Shown here piece after piece: positions 24,521 through 34,581 of a stretch of DNA of 64,000 bases. How positions within the stretch are numbered: position 1 is the stretch's first letter; the number at the start of each line of letters is the position of its first letter. Made by a program: the position numbers and the translations under genes. The notes below the pieces were generated by a model that was not told the origin of the DNA, searched no databases, and was given only the letters and a program-made list of their open reading frames with translations. Source of the DNA: an uncultured Eubacteriales bacterium (GTDB lineage Bacteria > Bacillota > Clostridia > Peptostreptococcales > Anaerovoracaceae); NCBI GenBank assembly GCA_902776285.1, contig CACYPK010000008.1:22992-86991 (forward strand). Direction: 5' to 3'.

Positions 24521-26687
24521 CGATGATGACGCGGTCGAGCTGCATCAGATCGCGCACCACCCGGGTGTCTTCGTATGTCTTGGCCTTGTTGAGCAGCCTC
24601 TTGACGTCTACCGCCTGGTCGTAGCCGATCTCCAGGGCAAGGATACCCTGCGACCTAAGATGCATGCTTGCCTCGTTAGCGATCACTCTGTAGTAATCGA
24701 GGCCGTCCTTGCCGCCGTCGAGCGCGGCGCGCGGCTCGTGGTCCTTCACCTCTACATCGAGTGTTTCGATCACATCGGTCCTGATGTACGGCGGGTTGCA
24801 GACTATTATATCGAACTGTTTGTCCTCAGGGATCGCGGCGAACATGTCGCCCAGCAGGAAGCTGCAGCGGCGTCCCACATTGTTCAGCGCCGCGTTGCCC
24901 ATCGCGGTATGGAGCGCCTCTTCGGAAACGTCGGTCAGAGTGACCAGCGCGCCCGGCACCTTGGCCGCTATGCTTATGCCAAGGGCTCCGCTTCCCGTAC
25001 AGAGATCCAGGACCTCAGGATTTTTAAGGCCTTTCTGATCTATGATCTTCAGCACTTCTTCTGCCAGGATCTCGGTGTCCATGCGCGGGATCAGCACCGA
25101 CGGGTTGACCCTGAACGGCAGTCCCATGAATTCCTGTATGCCTACTATGTACTGAAGCGGCACGCCTTCTATCCTTGCGTAGATGCGCTTCTCGAATTCC
25201 GCAAAGTCGTCCTCGCGCATCAGTTCCTTGGCGCGTGTGATGAGTTCGGTGTTACCCAGGCCTGTCGCGTAAGACATGATCACGCGCGCTTCGTTCTTGC
25301 CGTTCTCCAGCAGGCTGAGCGCCGCCTGTCCCCAGGCGAGGGCGTTCTCGTACGTCTGGATGTCCTTCGTGTATCTGCGGGCGAGAGTCCTTGCCTTTGC
25401 CTGAGCGGCCTCTCTGTCGGCGATGGCTCTCACCAGCGTGCGGCCGTCGGTCTCTTCAGGCGCTACTATCGTATACTCGTCGCAGTCAAGTTCCTGCAGG
25501 AATCTTATAGCTTCGCTGATGTCCTTGGTATCGGCGCCGTTGTCCGGGTCCTCAAAGACCGTGCGGGCTTCCTCTATGCGTGTCTCCTCGAGCGCCTTTC
25601 TGGCCGCCTCTTTGTTGGCCTCGGTGTGGGCTTCGACTTCAGCTGCCCATTCTTCCATCTCCTTCGCGGCGGCCTCTTCTTCTGCTTTGGACCTGACGAT
25701 ATTGCCGTCCTTGTCCACAAAGCCCTGAATCTCAGGAGTCGCCGGATCCACCAGCACAGCCTTGAGTGAAAGTATCGCTACCTCAAGCTGAGCCCTATCC
25801 GGCTCGGCCGTCGTCAGTCTCTGAAGCTGCAGTCCCGGCCAGCTGAGTATGCGGACTATTTTTCCGTTGGACCTGCCTGCCCATCTCAGCAGCTCAAAGC
25901 TGATGGAAGCGATCACCGGGATCAGAAGGATCCTCGACATGATACGCCAGAAGAGGTTCGGCCAGCCCAGAAAGCTGAACAGCAGCAGGCTTATGATGAG
26001 CACGAACACCAGGAAGCTGGTGCCGCACCTCGGATGCAGGGTGTAGAACTGCTCGGCGTTCTCCGGGCACAGGACCTTGCCGTTTTCATAGCAGTGGATG
26101 GTCTTATGCTCGGCGCCGTGGTACTGGAACAGCGTCTTGATGTCCTTCATGCTGCGGATGGCCGCGACATACGCTACAAACATCACTATCCTCAGTATGC
26201 CTTCTATCAGGTTGAGCGCGATCGAGCTGCTTATCCATTTGCCAAGAAAGTTGACCGCCCAGGTCGGCAGGATCACAAAGAAGACGACCGCGATCAGTAT
26301 GGAGAAGAGCAGGGCGGATGTCACGAGGAAATTCCACGCGGCTTTCTCGCCGAACTTCTTGTTCACCCACTTTTCCAGTCTTCCCGGTTCCTCGGCGTAC
26401 TCAGGCGCGTACTCCTCCAGGATGTCAGCTGACTCCATCAGAGTGCCCATGCCGTTGACAAGAGCGCGCACGAAAGTAATGACGCCTCTTACGAAAGGTA
26501 TCTTCTCGGCCTTTGTCAGTTTGGCCTTCTTTTTTGTCTTGAGGTAAAGTTCGCCCGAAGGCAGGCGCATGGCAATGGCGGTCCTGTCGGGCCCCTGCAT
26601 CATGACGCCTTCCATTATCGCCTGTCCGCCGATCGCGGTCGGGCAGGCCTCCTTTATGAAAATTTTATTGTAATCGATTTTTGCCAT
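24507..26687 (-). CDS. prmC: DUF1385 membrane protein fused to PrmC release-factor glutamine methyltransferase
   Basis: This 726-residue fusion has residues 1 to about 305 as a DUF1385/YqhQ protein (GGQAIMEGVMMQ at 20-31, several membrane helices, YHGAEHKTIHCYE, HPRCGTSF). Residues about 305-440 are an acidic helical linker. Residues about 440-726 are PrmC, which methylates the GGQ glutamine of peptide release factors: the N-domain has PLQYIVG and IPRMDTE, followed by the SAM loop LDLCTGSGALGIS and catalytic NPPYI. In Clostridia the two genes are usually adjacent next to rpmE and prfA. Here they are one frame with no internal stop, and prfA and rpmE are absent. It begins 54 bp after rho. Confidence 0.92.
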   Translation of the reverse strand: MAKIDYNKIFIKEACPTAIGGQAIMEGVMMQGPDRTAIAMRLPSGELYLKTKKKAKLTKAEKIPFVRGVITFVRALVNGMGTLMESADILEEYAPEYAEEPGRLEKWVNKKFGEKAAWNFLVTSALLFSILIAVVFFVILPTWAVNFLGKWISSSIALNLIEGILRIVMFVAYVAAIRSMKDIKTLFQYHGAEHKTIHCYENGKVLCPENAEQFYTLHPRCGTSFLVFVLIISLLLFSFLGWPNLFWRIMSRILLIPVIASISFELLRWAGRSNGKIVRILSWPGLQLQRLTTAEPDRAQLEVAILSLKAVLVDPATPEIQGFVDKDGNIVRSKAEEEAAAKEMEEWAAEVEAHTEANKEAARKALEETRIEEARTVFEDPDNGADTKDISEAIRFLQELDCDEYTIVAPEETDGRTLVRAIADREAAQAKARTLARRYTKDIQTYENALAWGQAALSLLENGKNEARVIMSYATGLGNTELITRAKELMREDDFAEFEKRIYARIEGVPLQYIVGIQEFMGLPFRVNPSVLIPRMDTEILAEEVLKIIDQKGLKNPEVLDLCTGSGALGISIAAKVPGALVTLTDVSEEALHTAMGNAALNNVGRRCSFLLGDMFAAIPEDKQFDIIVCNPPYIRTDVIETLDVEVKDHEPRAALDGGKDGLDYYRVIANEASMHLRSQGILALEIGYDQAVDVKRLLNKAKTYEDTRVVRDLMQLDRVIIATRK

Positions 26688-26741
26688 ATTTCTGTTATGC
26701 GGCGAGGCAGTCCCGGGCCGCGCCGCGCGTTGCAGTATTAA

Positions 26742-27977
<1,236 letters not shown>

Positions 27978-27987
27978 GTCAGCTCCT

Positions 27988-30090
27988 TTAAAGCTCTTCG
28001 TTCGCTCCGACGGTAGTCAGGATCGTCTCCTTCGACTTATCCACCTGACTGACCTCGAGCTTGCCTATGTCATCCGGATCCAGTTCTTCGCTGAGAGCCA
28101 GCAGGGTAGGCGACAGGTAAACCGTCGACAGCTGTCTGCCCTCTATGCTTATGACCGATCTTTCCGTGAAATTCTCTCCTCTTAAGTAGTATCTGTCGCC
28201 GATCTTGATCAGATCCCTTATCTTTATGCTCTTGTGGCCCATCTTCATGTCGACGCGCTCGTACGGTTTGCTGCCGCCATATGCGAATTGCTTGCCGTAG
28301 AGCATATCGTACGCCAGAGCCTCCTGATCGCTCAGATATGTATTGTCCTCTTCAGGATCGTTCGTCTGCTGATAATCGAATATGATGCCCTCGTGCGCGA
28401 GCCCCGCGTCCTCAAGCAGCATGGCGCCGCTCTCGTACGAGTGGATGTCCCTGTCCTCCTTAGGAAGTCCGATGTTATCCCAGATAACGTAGCGCGTGCT
28501 GTACAGATCGTCCTGCTTGTAGTTCTCTTCCTTGACGTCGAGCGCCGGGATGTGGTCACCGTAGATTATCATGACGGTAGGCTCGCCGCTCTCCTCGATC
28601 CTGTCGATCAGGTCGCCTATGAAGGTATCCATCTCGTGGCACTCGTTCAGGTAGTACTCGTACTTCCACTTTGTTTCCTCATCATCGGCGGTCACTTCGG
28701 TGTAAGGGTGCTTGAACACCTGCTCGGTAGGATATGCTCCGTGTCCTTCAACGGATATCACGTGCATGAAGTCGCGCTCTTCAGTCGACTCCATTATCTC
28801 CATGATCTCGTCCGTGAGGACCTTGTCCTTGCACCAGTTGGTAGGGGTGAACGAAACATTGTTCATATACTCTACCGACGTGAAGGTGTTGAATCCGAGA
28901 TTCGCGTAGACCTCGTTGCGATTATAGAAGAGGGCTCTGTGATCGTGGAGCGCGGCGGTGTTATAGCCGTGCGAACGCGTCACGTAAGCCATGTTCTCCA
29001 GGGTATTCTCGCGCAGCTTGCCCTTGTACGGGTATTCTCCCGGCCCAAAGAACTTGGCGCTTATTCCCGTGAGGACCTCAAATTCCGTATTGGCCGTGCC
29101 CGCGCCGCACGCAGGCACCACGAAGGTCCCGGACGTATATTTGTCATACAGTGAATTGAACACAGGAGTCGGGTCCTGCGAGACCTCTATGTTGGCGTAG
29201 TCCTGAGCGACCGTGAACGATTCCATCTGCAGCACGATGATGTTAGGATGGTCAGTACTGTCTTTTTTCTCCTTAAGGATGGTATCGGTGCCTTTCCGGG
29301 TCTTGTCTTCGAGCAGCTCCGCGATCATCTCTTCGGAGTATCCTCTCGGCTTCGAGATGCCCGCGCTGACCGAGGTGGCTATGAAGCAGTATGGCATGCC
29401 GTAATCCCTGTAAGCGTAGTTGAGGTTTCCGAAGAACGTGCTTATGGTCCCGGCTCTTTCGAGTCCGACTGTAGCTCCCGCCGCGACAGCGGCCGCTATC
29501 AGGATGGCCGCGAGACTCTTCTTATAATTGATGTTCTGCCACTTTTCGCTTCTGATGAATATCAGCACGATGGCCGCGACGCCCAGCACCAGAGCAACAG
29601 CGAAGAGTATTATCTGGATATTTGAAAAGTAAGTTGTCGCGATGGTGAGACCGTCGGCAACATTCTGCAGGTCGTAAAGGGTGAACGGTGTCATCCTGTT
29701 CATCAGTATGACGCCGTTTGATGTGCCCAGTGCGAGCCAGACCAGAGAAATCATGAACCACACGAACCTGCGCCTCCTGAAGAGGAGGGCGATCGTCATG
29801 GTCGCGAAAATGATGAGAGTGTTGTAGAGAAATTCTACGGGATGGGTGAACGCCCAGCGGAAGCCTTCGACCGGGGATGTGGTGACCCTCGCGAAAACCT
29901 CTATATAGAGATTTATCACGAGAGCTCCAAGCGCCATGAGGCCTAAATACTTTGCCTCATGACGGTCCGCGTCGAAGTACTTCGATGCTCTCTTTGGGAA
30001 TATTTTTTGGAATGCTTTGCCTATGCCATGTCCTATCTTCGCGAAAAACGCGCCGATCACGGCAAGGACCCTGCGTATCTTTTCCTGCAA
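27988..30090 (-). CDS. LTA synthase family (sulfatase-like) membrane glycerophosphotransferase
   Basis: This 700-residue protein has about five N-terminal membrane helices (residues 40-235) and an extracellular alkaline-phosphatase-fold domain. Metal and nucleophile features are visible: IIVLQMESF near residue 290, GAGTANTEFE with the nucleophilic Thr, SVEGHGAY and IIYGDHIP with metal ligands. Members polymerise or attach glycerol-phosphate to cell-surface glycans, using phosphatidylglycerol. The C-terminal extension of about 150 residues is longer than in LtaS (about 640). It starts 2 bp downstream of rsmA, so it is co-transcribed with rsmA and rho. Confidence 0.85.
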   Translation of the reverse strand: MQEKIRRVLAVIGAFFAKIGHGIGKAFQKIFPKRASKYFDADRHEAKYLGLMALGALVINLYIEVFARVTTSPVEGFRWAFTHPVEFLYNTLIIFATMTIALLFRRRRFVWFMISLVWLALGTSNGVILMNRMTPFTLYDLQNVADGLTIATTYFSNIQIILFAVALVLGVAAIVLIFIRSEKWQNINYKKSLAAILIAAAVAAGATVGLERAGTISTFFGNLNYAYRDYGMPYCFIATSVSAGISKPRGYSEEMIAELLEDKTRKGTDTILKEKKDSTDHPNIIVLQMESFTVAQDYANIEVSQDPTPVFNSLYDKYTSGTFVVPACGAGTANTEFEVLTGISAKFFGPGEYPYKGKLRENTLENMAYVTRSHGYNTAALHDHRALFYNRNEVYANLGFNTFTSVEYMNNVSFTPTNWCKDKVLTDEIMEIMESTEERDFMHVISVEGHGAYPTEQVFKHPYTEVTADDEETKWKYEYYLNECHEMDTFIGDLIDRIEESGEPTVMIIYGDHIPALDVKEENYKQDDLYSTRYVIWDNIGLPKEDRDIHSYESGAMLLEDAGLAHEGIIFDYQQTNDPEEDNTYLSDQEALAYDMLYGKQFAYGGSKPYERVDMKMGHKSIKIRDLIKIGDRYYLRGENFTERSVISIEGRQLSTVYLSPTLLALSEELDPDDIGKLEVSQVDKSKETILTTVGANEEL

Positions 30091-30092
30091 GT

Positions 30093-30962
30093 CTATGCCT
30101 CCTGCAAGCTGTCTGCGAGCCTCGCGAACTCTTCGAGTGTAAGGCTCTCCGCTCTGCGGCCGGGGTCGATGCCCGCTGCCGTGAGAGCTTCTGACAAAGA
30201 TTTTTTATCGTACGAGTTGAGGCTGCCGAGCGCGTTCAGCAGGGTCTTGCGTCTCATCGAAAAACCCGCCTTGACGCAGCGCATCAGCATCTCCTCGCTT
30301 TTTACTTCAACTGCCGGCTCGTCCCTGAGGTCCAGCCTCAGCACGACCGAATCGACTCCCGGCACCGGGTAGAAGCACTCGCGCGGAACGTCGCAGATCT
30401 CGCTGACCTCCGCGTGATAATGGACCGGGTAGGTGATGGCTCCCGACGCTCTGGTGCCCGGCTCAGCGGCTATCCTGTCGCCGACCTCCTTCTGCATCAT
30501 CACGGTGATGCTCTTTGCGCCGGTGTCCGAATCCAGCAGTTTCATAATTATTGGTGTTGTTATGTAATACGGCAGATTGCCTATGATGCGAAGCTCCGAA
30601 AGACCGTGTTCCTTCATGCTCTCTTCGCTTATCCTCTTGATATCCGTCTCGAGTATATCTCCCTGGATCAGCTCAACGTTGTCCATGCCGAAGGTCTTTA
30701 TCCGCAGACCGTCTATCATGTCGGGGGCGAGGTCTACGGCGATGACATGTCCCGCGCTCTCTGCCAGCGGGAGCGTCAGCGCGCCCGTGCCGGGCCCTAT
30801 CTCGAGCACCAGCGTGTCTTTCGTGACTCCGCTCGCCTCTATGATGGTGCTTATGACCTCTTCATCGATCAGAAAGTTCTGACCGAGCCTCTTGTTAGGC
30901 CTTACGCCCGCCAGGTTGCGGGGTCTTGGAGCTTTTCCGCCGTGTACGCGCTTCTTAGCCAT
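30093..30962 (-). CDS. rsmA: 16S rRNA dimethyladenosine transferase RsmA (KsgA)
   Basis: This 289-residue enzyme dimethylates two adjacent adenosines in helix 45 of 16S rRNA. NKRLGQNFLID, EIGPGTGALT (SAM loop) and NLPYYITTP (catalytic) are in order. The ATG overlaps the stop of divIC-like gene in the sequence ATGGCTAA and has GGAGG five bases upstream; this start is clearly better than the one at 31070, which lies inside the previous gene. The first 25 residues carry a short basic extension. Confidence 0.94.
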   Translation of the reverse strand: MAKKRVHGGKAPRPRNLAGVRPNKRLGQNFLIDEEVISTIIEASGVTKDTLVLEIGPGTGALTLPLAESAGHVIAVDLAPDMIDGLRIKTFGMDNVELIQGDILETDIKRISEESMKEHGLSELRIIGNLPYYITTPIIMKLLDSDTGAKSITVMMQKEVGDRIAAEPGTRASGAITYPVHYHAEVSEICDVPRECFYPVPGVDSVVLRLDLRDEPAVEVKSEEMLMRCVKAGFSMRRKTLLNALGSLNSYDKKSLSEALTAAGIDPGRRAESLTLEEFARLADSLQEA

Positions 30963-31425
30963 CAGCGCCTCCGCTGTCTCCGGTCTCTTCAGTCTTGTCC
31001 TTATCGGATTCGCCGGAATCCTCTGTCTCTTCGGTCTCCTCTTCATCCTTCGGAGTTTCTCCGTCGTCAAAGGTGAAGAGTATCTCGCCCGGGTTCAGAA
31101 GGCGGAGCTGCTTTCTGGCCTGCTCCCTGATGTACTCGGGATCGTCTACGTTCTCAAGCTCTTCCTTGAGCTCGTCTCTCTTCTTTTCGAGCTCGGCCTG
31201 CTGCTTCTTGAGCGCTATGTTCTGAGCCTTGAGCCTCACGATGTCCTTGCCGCACATGGTGGCGAGCAGCGCAAACACCACTATAAAGACGATCACCATT
31301 ATCGCTTTCTTTCTGCGCTGAACAGCCGCGCGTTCCCTGTACCTTTGCTCCATGCGAAGGGCAAGTTCCTCGTCGCTCAGGCGTATCTCCGTTGTATCGA
31401 ATTTTTGCTTCTTGCTTTTTGCCAA
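30955..31425 (-). CDS. divIC: Septum formation initiator, DivIC/FtsB-like
   Basis: This 156-residue bitopic protein has a basic cytoplasmic N-terminus, one membrane helix (about 41-58, AIMVIVFIVVFALLATM), a coiled coil (about 60-95, LKAQNIALKKQQAELEKK), an EYIREQARKQLRLLNPGEI motif typical of DivIC/FtsB, and an acidic unstructured tail of about 45 residues that is unusual in length. It would join FtsL and DivIB in the division machinery. It overlaps rsmA by 8 bp and follows the M23 peptidase closely. Confidence 0.88.
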   Translation of the reverse strand: MAKSKKQKFDTTEIRLSDEELALRMEQRYRERAAVQRRKKAIMVIVFIVVFALLATMCGKDIVRLKAQNIALKKQQAELEKKRDELKEELENVDDPEYIREQARKQLRLLNPGEILFTFDDGETPKDEEETEETEDSGESDKDKTEETGDSGGADG

Positions 31426-31453
31426 TTCTGTCCTCCCGGCATACTGTCGTTGT

Positions 31454-33193
31454 CTAGTAGAATTTGACGTATGCCTCAGGGTCCACCCTGCTGCCGTTGA
31501 TATGCACTTCGAAGTGCAGGTGAGGTCCGGTGCTCCATCCGGTGCTTCCTACGAGACCGATGGTCTGACCCTGATATACCAGGTCTCCCGCGCTGACGAG
31601 TATCTGGCTGCAGTGTCCGTATCTGGTCACTACGCCCGGTTCGTGCTCTATGTCTATGCACTGGCCGTAGCCGCCGTACCATCCGGCTCTGATGACAGTT
31701 CCTCCGTCCGCGGCGACGAACGGCGTTCCCGTTCCGATGGCCAGGTCGACTCCGTCGTGATGCGTGCCCCATCTAGGGCCGAATCCGGATGTCATCGTGA
31801 AGTGTTCGAGCGGCTTGATGAATGTGCCGGTCGCGGCGGTCTTAGGTCTTTCGGTCGTACCTACCAGGATGATCTTGTCCTGCTTTTCTTTCAGCACTTC
31901 AGGCGGTTTCGATTCTTCTCTGTCCGTCTCAACTCCGGCGACCTTGGTGATGGTTCCTTCAAATATCTGTACTCCGTCCACGCCGTCCTGCTCAAGGACG
32001 GTGTCGCCCTTGTAGTACTCGTCGGTCTCCTTCTTGATGGTCTCGTACTCGATGATCTCCTTGACCCTTCCGGTCTCGACCATCTTTACGCTTACAGGAT
32101 CGACGGTGCTCCTGATGCAGACTTTGTCGCCCTGCTCGATCTCTTCGGCGACATTGGCGTTGTCCTCGTCGTAAATATCGATCGTTTCGACGCCGAATTC
32201 AGCCGCAAGGCTCTTCGCAGTCTCGCCTTCCTCTACAAAGTGGAAGGTCTCCATGGTTCCGCCTTCTATCATCTGCTTCTGCGCCGTGGCGTTGCTCTGT
32301 ATGCTTCCCAGGATTACGTTAATCGGCCGGATATTGAGCTCGTTGACAAATTCGGCCGATACCAGCACCATGCCTCTGTCAGGCACCGAAAGCTTGCTCA
32401 TCGTCTGGGTGAGCAGGTTCTCGGCAGCCTCCTGGTCCTTCACTATCGCCACGATCCTGTTGCCGTCGCATACAGCGTATGCTTCTGTTTCTATATCGGA
32501 CATGTAGATGAGCTTGTTGATGACCGTGTCCGAGTCATCCGTGCTCTTGCCCTTGCTCTCTACGAGATTGAACGTCACGTTCTGGTTCGCAACGAACTCG
32601 ATGTTGACGGCGTTTTCTCCTACGCCGCTGAGCTTCTTGCCCGCGATGTCGAGAACGTCTGTAACATCCTCTTGCTCGTGCACGTATCCGAGGACCTTGC
32701 CGTTGTACGCGTACTCATAGACCGTGAATATGTCGAAGACTATCAGTATGGCCGCGACAAGGAGTCCGGTCAGAAGCAGAGCCATGCCGATCACACGGCG
32801 GGAATTCATGTATCCCTCCGATATGCGGTGGAAGCCCCTTACAAAGTCCTGTCCCGCCTTTGTGAAGACGCTGTCCAGTCTGTCCTGAGTACGGTCGTGA
32901 GCGTCAGTGATGGCGGAAAGAGGAGACTTGCCGGTTTTCTTCAGAAAATCCTTCTTGTATGATTTCTGTTTTTTCGCCCGGGCCTTCTGTTTCTTCCTGT
33001 TTTCCTTGACGGCCTTTTTCTCTGCGTCGGCCTTCGGTTCTTCCTGTGCCGCCTGCTCTTCGCTTTCTGCAGGTTCTTCAACTACCGCCTGCTCTTCGCT
33101 TACCGTGGGATCGTCGTCTACTGCCTGTTCTTTGTTCGCTTTTGGCTCTTCTTCGTTATTTACTGTTTTGATTTCCTGTTCTCTATCTGTCAT
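31454..33193 (-). CDS. M23 peptidoglycan endopeptidase with LysM and G5 domains
   Basis: This 579-residue bitopic cell-wall enzyme has an N-terminal 75 residues with imperfect Glu/Ala/Gln repeats (EEQA, EEP) of low complexity, a Lys-rich stretch, a membrane helix near residue 135-155, and an extracellular part. This includes a LysM-like segment (HFVEEGETAKSLAAEFGV), a G5 segment (VKEIIEYETIKKETDEYYKG) and the zinc metallopeptidase domain with HHDGVDLA and HLHFEVHI ligands. The role is probably cell-wall hydrolysis at division. It starts one base after the stop of the DnaD-like gene. Confidence 0.9.
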   Translation of the reverse strand: MTDREQEIKTVNNEEEPKANKEQAVDDDPTVSEEQAVVEEPAESEEQAAQEEPKADAEKKAVKENRKKQKARAKKQKSYKKDFLKKTGKSPLSAITDAHDRTQDRLDSVFTKAGQDFVRGFHRISEGYMNSRRVIGMALLLTGLLVAAILIVFDIFTVYEYAYNGKVLGYVHEQEDVTDVLDIAGKKLSGVGENAVNIEFVANQNVTFNLVESKGKSTDDSDTVINKLIYMSDIETEAYAVCDGNRIVAIVKDQEAAENLLTQTMSKLSVPDRGMVLVSAEFVNELNIRPINVILGSIQSNATAQKQMIEGGTMETFHFVEEGETAKSLAAEFGVETIDIYDEDNANVAEEIEQGDKVCIRSTVDPVSVKMVETGRVKEIIEYETIKKETDEYYKGDTVLEQDGVDGVQIFEGTITKVAGVETDREESKPPEVLKEKQDKIILVGTTERPKTAATGTFIKPLEHFTMTSGFGPRWGTHHDGVDLAIGTGTPFVAADGGTVIRAGWYGGYGQCIDIEHEPGVVTRYGHCSQILVSAGDLVYQGQTIGLVGSTGWSTGPHLHFEVHINGSRVDPEAYVKFY

Positions 33194-34576
33194 TTACGCC
33201 TTTTCTCTATTTGATGTGTGCCATTCATACGCTTCCGCCGCTCTTTCTTTGCAGCAGCTGCACACCATGCCTCCGTCCGTGTATCCTGTGTCCCTGCATT
33301 TCTCACATCTGTACTGTCTGTTCAGATATCCGGCAGGGAAACCGTTCTCTGCCAGAAGCTGTTTTTTCTTTTCCTCTATCGCTATGCGCTCCGCCCGGAG
33401 CTTTTGCCTTTCATCAAGGCTCGCGCTGACCGGGTCTATCGAGAGAAGCTTCTTTCTGACGTTCCCTTCAGCCTCAAAGACATCTTTCATCTGAGGCACT
33501 TTGGCGAACACCTCTTCTGCGCGCGCCTTCTGCGCCGTTTCTTCTGTCTCTCTTATGTATTTGTAATAATCTTCCAGCACCTTGCGGCTCACCGGACTGC
33601 TGCTGTCAGCAGGGGCAGCGCCCTTGTCCGCGGCGGCGTTCACGTTTATTCCGCCTTTTTCAGCCCTGCGGTTTTCGAGCACCTTGTTGACATATCTCAG
33701 ATTAGGATCTCTGAGCCCGGCTGCGGCGGCGCAGGCGTCCAGCACCTCGCCTATGGAGCACTTCATCTCATCGAACCATCTGTCCATGATCTCCCTGTCA
33801 GCCGGTGTATGCAGCCTGTTGAATCCAAGCGCTTTGAAGACCTGTCCGTACCAGGCGTTCCTGCGGCTGTGCCTGTCGAGCAGTCTCTTTGCGTCCTCGA
33901 CTGTCCGGCAGCCTTCCTCGGTCCACCTAAGCGCGACCTTGAAGATGTAGTCGACGCTGTACTTTTCGAGATCGGCGCAGTAGTCGATCGCGAAGTCGAA
34001 TATGTCAGGCTCTACGCCGTAAACCTTTATGGCGTCCTCTATTTTGGACGTCTCCTGCCTGGAGATGGTCCTTCCCGTGGTGGCCTGGTATTTCTGATAC
34101 AGATCGCGCAGCTTTCTGTCCACGATCCTTTCATTCATCGCTTCATCAAAGTCCGTGCTGTCCATGGATATGTGGAGAGGGACTTCAACGTCATCCTCTG
34201 TCGACGGAGTGAAGGTTTCAGCGGCGGCCGGAGGCTCCGGCATCTTGCCGTAGAGCGAGTCGATCTGATTGAGGAAAGATATCTGTCTTTCTTCTTCTCC
34301 GTTCTCTCCGCGGCCCCGGGTCATCTTCACCACACCCTTGGAATCCCAGTAAATCCAAGCCTCTTCTATCTCTTCCTCGCTGATGCCGAGAAGCTTTGAG
34401 AGTTCCTGCCTGTTAGGCTCCATGTCGTACTGCGCGTACATGAGGCCGAAAAGATACACCTTAACATATTCCCCCGGCGCGTCCGGGAGAAATTCGCTTA
34501 TGAAAAGGTTCTCCACCTTTGTTCTGTGCAGAAATATATCTCTTCTCTTGTCCAGTGACAGTTTGATCTTTCCCAT
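33194..34576 (-). CDS. DnaD-domain primosomal protein with fused helicase-loader N-terminal domain
   Basis: This 460-residue protein has residues about 10-110 as the DnaD winged-helix N-domain, and about 165-320 as DnaD C-domains (YQATTGRTIS, ALRWTEEGCRTVEDAK, WYGQVFKALGF). From about residue 345 the sequence matches the N-terminal domain of clostridial DnaC/DnaI helicase loaders: VFAKVPQMKD, KKKQLLAENGFPAGYL, then a zinc motif CEKCRDTGYTDGGMVCSC (Cys 424, 427, 439, 441). The AAA+ ATPase that should follow is missing, and the stop abuts the M23 gene directly. It lies 5 bp behind dnaB, the helicase it should load. Domain identification by eye; fusion is an inference. Confidence 0.85.
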   Translation of the reverse strand: MGKIKLSLDKRRDIFLHRTKVENLFISEFLPDAPGEYVKVYLFGLMYAQYDMEPNRQELSKLLGISEEEIEEAWIYWDSKGVVKMTRGRGENGEEERQISFLNQIDSLYGKMPEPPAAAETFTPSTEDDVEVPLHISMDSTDFDEAMNERIVDRKLRDLYQKYQATTGRTISRQETSKIEDAIKVYGVEPDIFDFAIDYCADLEKYSVDYIFKVALRWTEEGCRTVEDAKRLLDRHSRRNAWYGQVFKALGFNRLHTPADREIMDRWFDEMKCSIGEVLDACAAAAGLRDPNLRYVNKVLENRRAEKGGINVNAAADKGAAPADSSSPVSRKVLEDYYKYIRETEETAQKARAEEVFAKVPQMKDVFEAEGNVRKKLLSIDPVSASLDERQKLRAERIAIEEKKKQLLAENGFPAGYLNRQYRCEKCRDTGYTDGGMVCSCCKERAAEAYEWHTSNREKA

Positions 34577-34581
34577 GCCCG

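Noticed and set aside
24201..25769. Long plus-strand open frame (about 522 codons)
   Set aside because: Antisense to the DUF1385-PrmC and FMN reductase genes; composition looks like a reverse-frame shadow with many Arg, His and Val.
31352..32962. Long plus-strand open frame (about 536 codons)
   Set aside because: It is antisense to the well-supported M23 peptidase gene, has no recognisable domain and no ribosome site. GC-rich third positions on the sense strand create it.
33218..34399. Plus-strand open frame of about 393 codons
   Set aside because: Antisense to the DnaD-like gene, which has clear domains and a start next to dnaB.
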